64,000 nt of DNA from Paramecium sonneborni (lineage: Eukaryota; Ciliophora; Oligohymenophorea; Peniculida; Parameciidae): positions 559,361-623,360 of the forward strand of contig CAJJDN010000004.1 in assembly GCA_905182985.1 (NCBI GenBank). The letters run 5' to 3'. Position numbers and translations under genes: made by a program. This document shows, piece by piece, positions 60,619-64,000 of this stretch; position 1 is the first letter of the stretch; every line of letters begins with the position of its first letter. The notes under the pieces are model-generated. The model searched no databases, had not been told where the DNA came from, and worked only from the letters and a program-made list of their open reading frames with translations.

Positions 60619-61420
60619 ATGAGTTAAATTGAGATGCAATAGTTTGATTAGGATAGAGTACCTGATGATAAGAGGAAGAGGATTTTAAAAATTTAATTGC
60701 TAAATTAGCGGGAAAGATTCAACTTAAAACAGTTGAACCAGGTATTTTGGGAAGATTGGATCATTTGGAAAATTATTATGATCTTTTCCCTTTTAATATT
60801 AGAGGATTTAGATTGATAAATAGAGCTAGTTTATTAAATGGAAATTTTGCAAAGAAATATATAATAAAATAAATAATTGATTTAAATTTAGATCTTGAAA
60901 GTGTTTTATAATAGATTATATATAGATGAATTTAGTAATCATTTTTTGATAGATACAGCTGTAAAAATGGCAGAAGGAGCACCAACTTGGTCATTTTTTG
61001 TTAGTTTAATATTGCTAACATTATTTTTATTACAAGTTTGTATGGATTCTATTTTATATAACCTATTAATCTTGAAACAAGATACTGTGTAAAATGAATA
61101 TCATAACACTACAGGACTTAATTTACTTAAGGTAAACTTTCCATAATTTGAAAGAAGAATTAATTGCCATATGGTTTTTATATCTCTTGCTTCCATTTAG
61201 ATTAGGATTATGGATGATAGATTTAATTATACGTTATATAGGTTTAAGATATTTCAGAAAGGAATACACTACGTTTGCTATGTTTTTTGATTTTCTTTTA
61301 GGATTGATTACTGTAATAATTGTTGGTTTCTCAACTGGATTGATACTGCTCAAACTCAAGTCGAATTAGTATTTTGATAAATTATTTGCAAGATCATTAG
61401 AAATCTAATTATCTTTCTGA
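60619..61420 (+). CDS. Multi-pass membrane protein, apparent frameshift
   Basis: Starts 28 bp after the carboxypeptidase stop. Introns 60901-60925 and 61087-61114 both begin GTG. The frame MSQIEMQQFDQDRVPDDK must shift at about 60670 to continue as EEEDFKNLIAKLAGKIQ; one extra G there would give PDDKEEED, so a base seems to be missing. About 250 residues then include four hydrophobic segments (SFFVSLILLTLFLLQVC, IAIWFLYLLLPFRLGLW, MIDLIIRYIGL and FDFLLGLITVIIVGF). No family recognised. Sequencing error or a recent mutation are equally possible. Confidence 0.6.
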
Positions 61421-61561
61421 CTTTTTTAGCAGGTATGATTTAGTCAAAGGAAGCTATGGATTTAACAAAGAGATTATGTTTACTATTTAATTAAAGGAAA
61501 GTTTCTTGTTGTAATTTTATTAGTTTTTGAATTATATTAAATATTAATAAATAAAATTAAT

Positions 61562-64000
61562 ATGACTGATAATATAGAGAAGAATGAATCTATTCAAAGT
61601 TATATGAATTACTCAGAATAAAGAATGATGAATGAGGATTCCTTTTTAAAATAGAAAAATACACAAGAGGAAGATCCTCATGCATTCGAATAATCTGAAA
61701 CACAGTAAGTTATCATATATGATTAAGTTCATAAAACAAACAAATTGATCCAATGTTACAATAAAATGAAGAAGAATAAGAATAAGAAATTCAACCAATT
61801 GAATTGAATCCACTATAAATTTTTGAAACTAAAAAAATGGAAATCATATAAAATTGTTAAAAAAACAAAACTTTATTCAGTGATCCAGATTTCCCAATTA
61901 ACAATACCAGTCTATACAAAGATCCTTAAAAACCTCCAGAATTCGCAAAGGATATCAAATCTGTAAAATGGGTAAGACCACATGAAATTTCAAAAGATGC
62001 TAAATTTGTTATAGATTTTGAAGGAGATTATAAATAAGGGGCTTTTGGAGAATCTTGGTTTGTAGGAGCAGTTGTTATAGTAGGACAAATGAAAAAATAC
62101 AATGAAAAATAGAATAAATAAACTTAATAGTAAGCTTAATAATAAATATCTTAACTTGAAAAATTAATTTTAGATTATGATTCATTTGATGAATGTGGTT
62201 TTGTAGCATTTCAATTCTTTAAAAATGGAGAATGGAGATAAGTAATAGTTGATACACTTTTACCTTTTGATTAAGATAGTAAATAAATATTATTTACACA
62301 GTGTGCAAATCCATCTGAATTTTGGTTGCCTTTGATGGAAAAGGCTTATTGTAAATTACATGGAAATTATGAAACAATTTGCGATGGACATATTGGAGAA
62401 GGTTTGGTAGATTTAACAGGAGGAATAGCTGAAATCAATTCTTTAAGAGATCCTTAATTAAATAAAATGATAGAAAACGATTAATTATGGTAAGTTTTAT
62501 TGTAAACACATAAATTATAATTTTTTATGGGTTGTATGAATCATAATGAAACTAAAGGAACAAAAAATGCAGACACAGGTACTCATGGAATATTGGAAAA
62601 TCATCATTATGGAATAGTAGATGTTAGAGAATTTCCTAAAGAAAAATTAAGATTAATGAGAATAAGAAATGTTTGGGGACCAGAAGGTGGATGGAATGGA
62701 GCATTTTCTGATGATTCTGAAGAATGGGACAAACATAGAAATTTAAGAGAAGAATTAAAATTAGTATTTAAATCAAAGAAAAGTGATGGAACATGGTGGA
62801 TGTCTTATTAAGATTGGCATTAACATTTTAATAAGTTTTATATTTGTAAGGTATTTCCTGAGAGTTGGTAGTAATATGCTATTCAAGGAAACTGGTTTGG
62901 AAAAACATTAGGAGGAGTATGTCCATTAAAAATGCCATCAGAAGGTTTATCAGAATATGTTTAAGTTGATACAGATGAAAAATGGTTTAATAATCCTTAA
63001 TATAAAATAAAAGTTCATAAAGAGACTAAATTATATTTATCTTTGATGTTAGAAGATGAAAAAATAACATAATAACCTTATGTTGCTTGTAATTTGATGG
63101 TCATAGCAAATAAAGCAAGATTAAGTAGAATTTGGGAAAGACCACCAAATTAAGATATTATTATTGATATGAATCCAAAAGGAGATATGGCAGCTTAAAG
63201 AGAAATAACTTAATATTTAATTTTAAAGAATTTTGAAGGTAAAAGTTTTGGTAATTATATGGTAATTCCTAATATGATTGTAAATGAAACAAGAAAGGAG
63301 GATAAAAGAAATTTTATTTTAAGAATATTTAGTTCTGATAGAATAGATGTTGCTGAAATGTCAGAAACATTAGAAATTTAATAAGAAGGTAGTTGGAATG
63401 AAACATCTGCTGGTGGTAAAAGAAAATATGATAATGGAAAAGAAAATCCTAATTGGTGTAAGAATCCATAATACTTTTTAAATTTATCTGTTAGCACTCA
63501 TCTTAAAATTATTTTGAGAAGATAAGGATAAGTTAAAAGAGCTAAAGGTACAAAGATTGGAATGACAATTTGTAGATTTGATAAAGCCCCTACAAATTCA
63601 TTAAACATTATTAAATAATAAAAAGGAGGAGGAACAAGTAAATTAATTTTATTTAATTTTTTATAGATTTAGTGAGACTTTTAAAGCAGACTCAATAATA
63701 ATTAGAAGCTCCTAAAATGGTTGGAATTTAAAGAAAACTGTTGATAGGATCAAATGAAAAATTTAAATAATCTACTTATTTTCATGAAGATGTTGCAGCA
63801 TTATATTTTCATTTTAATCCAACTGAAGGTCCTTTCATTATTATTCCATCTTTGGATTAGGAAGATAGATTTGCAAATTATAAATTAACAAGTAATATAA
63901 TTATATTATTAAATTAGTTTATTCTAATCAAGAAGTTGAATTAACTAAATTAGATGAAACTAAAAATTAAGTTCATATTGGTAAATGGGAATAAGACATT
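61562..64000 (+). CDS. Calpain-family protein with Cys-to-Ser at the active site (3' end outside window)
   Basis: Introns at 61705-61727, 63638-63666 and 63892-63917; the frame is still open at base 64000. A ~110-residue Gln/Glu-rich N-terminus precedes the CysPc domain: SLYKDPQKPPEFA, then GAFGESWFVGAVV where calpains have GDCW, so the nucleophile is Ser (TCT, 62053-62055). The His (ENHHYGIVDVREF) and Asn (RIRNVWGPEGGWNG) remain. Two C2-like beta domains follow (SRIWERPPNQDII, KIILRRQGQVKRAKG, YFHEDVAALYFHF). Gly-Glu-Ser-Trp rules out normal thiol catalysis. Calpain pseudoproteases exist elsewhere, e.g. mammalian CAPN6. Confidence 0.92.

Overview
The window is macronuclear DNA of a ciliate, almost certainly Paramecium. 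TAA and TAG run through nearly every reading frame and must be read as Gln, and genes end only at TGA. The DNA is very AT-rich. Genes are interrupted by tiny introns of about 20-33 nt, mostly GTA...TAG, and removing them restores conserved proteins. All gene models here were built by hand with that code; standard-code ORFs give only fragments. No rRNA, tRNA, CRISPR array, insertion sequence or telomere was recognised.

Layout. 0-10 kb: a long coiled-coil protein, a ZNF207/BuGZ homologue, an importin-alpha-like ARM protein with an in-frame TGA, a Cys/His-rich protein, a papain-type protease and a RagA/Gtr1 GTPase. 10-20 kb: a decayed gene, two proteins of unknown function, two tandem trichocyst-matrix-like proteins, a CCCH protein, the 24 kDa subunit of complex I, a coiled-coil protein and a second decayed stretch. 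20-34 kb: chaperonin CCT6, a TMBIM/Lifeguard membrane protein, an ankyrin protein, a SERBP1/HABP4-like protein, an M20 dipeptidase, small coiled-coil and lipid-anchored-type proteins and a single-pass membrane protein. 34-44 kb: two related K+ channels with cyclic-nucleotide-binding-like domains, separated by two small genes. 44-53 kb: a GH20 hexosaminidase and two related vWA proteins, one with an RGG tail. 53-57 kb is gene-poor. 57-64 kb: a probable axonemal-type protein, a cytosolic carboxypeptidase homologue with altered active-site residues, a multi-pass membrane protein with an apparent frameshift, and a calpain whose catalytic Cys is Ser (cut by the window end).

Assembly. Four blocks of 1.0-1.35 kb occur twice in direct orientation, each pair separated by a single N or a 48-N gap (around 5514, 42006-42053, 46902 and 54965). 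They look like contig ends that overlap but were not merged. They cut or partly repeat the importin-like gene, the second K+ channel, the RGG vWA gene and a small ORF. Real gene content should be counted once per pair.

Most unusual biology: both K+ channels carry a perfect retroviral-type CCHC zinc knuckle just after the nucleotide-binding domain. In addition, two neighbouring peptidase families (carboxypeptidase and calpain) both appear as probable pseudoenzymes.
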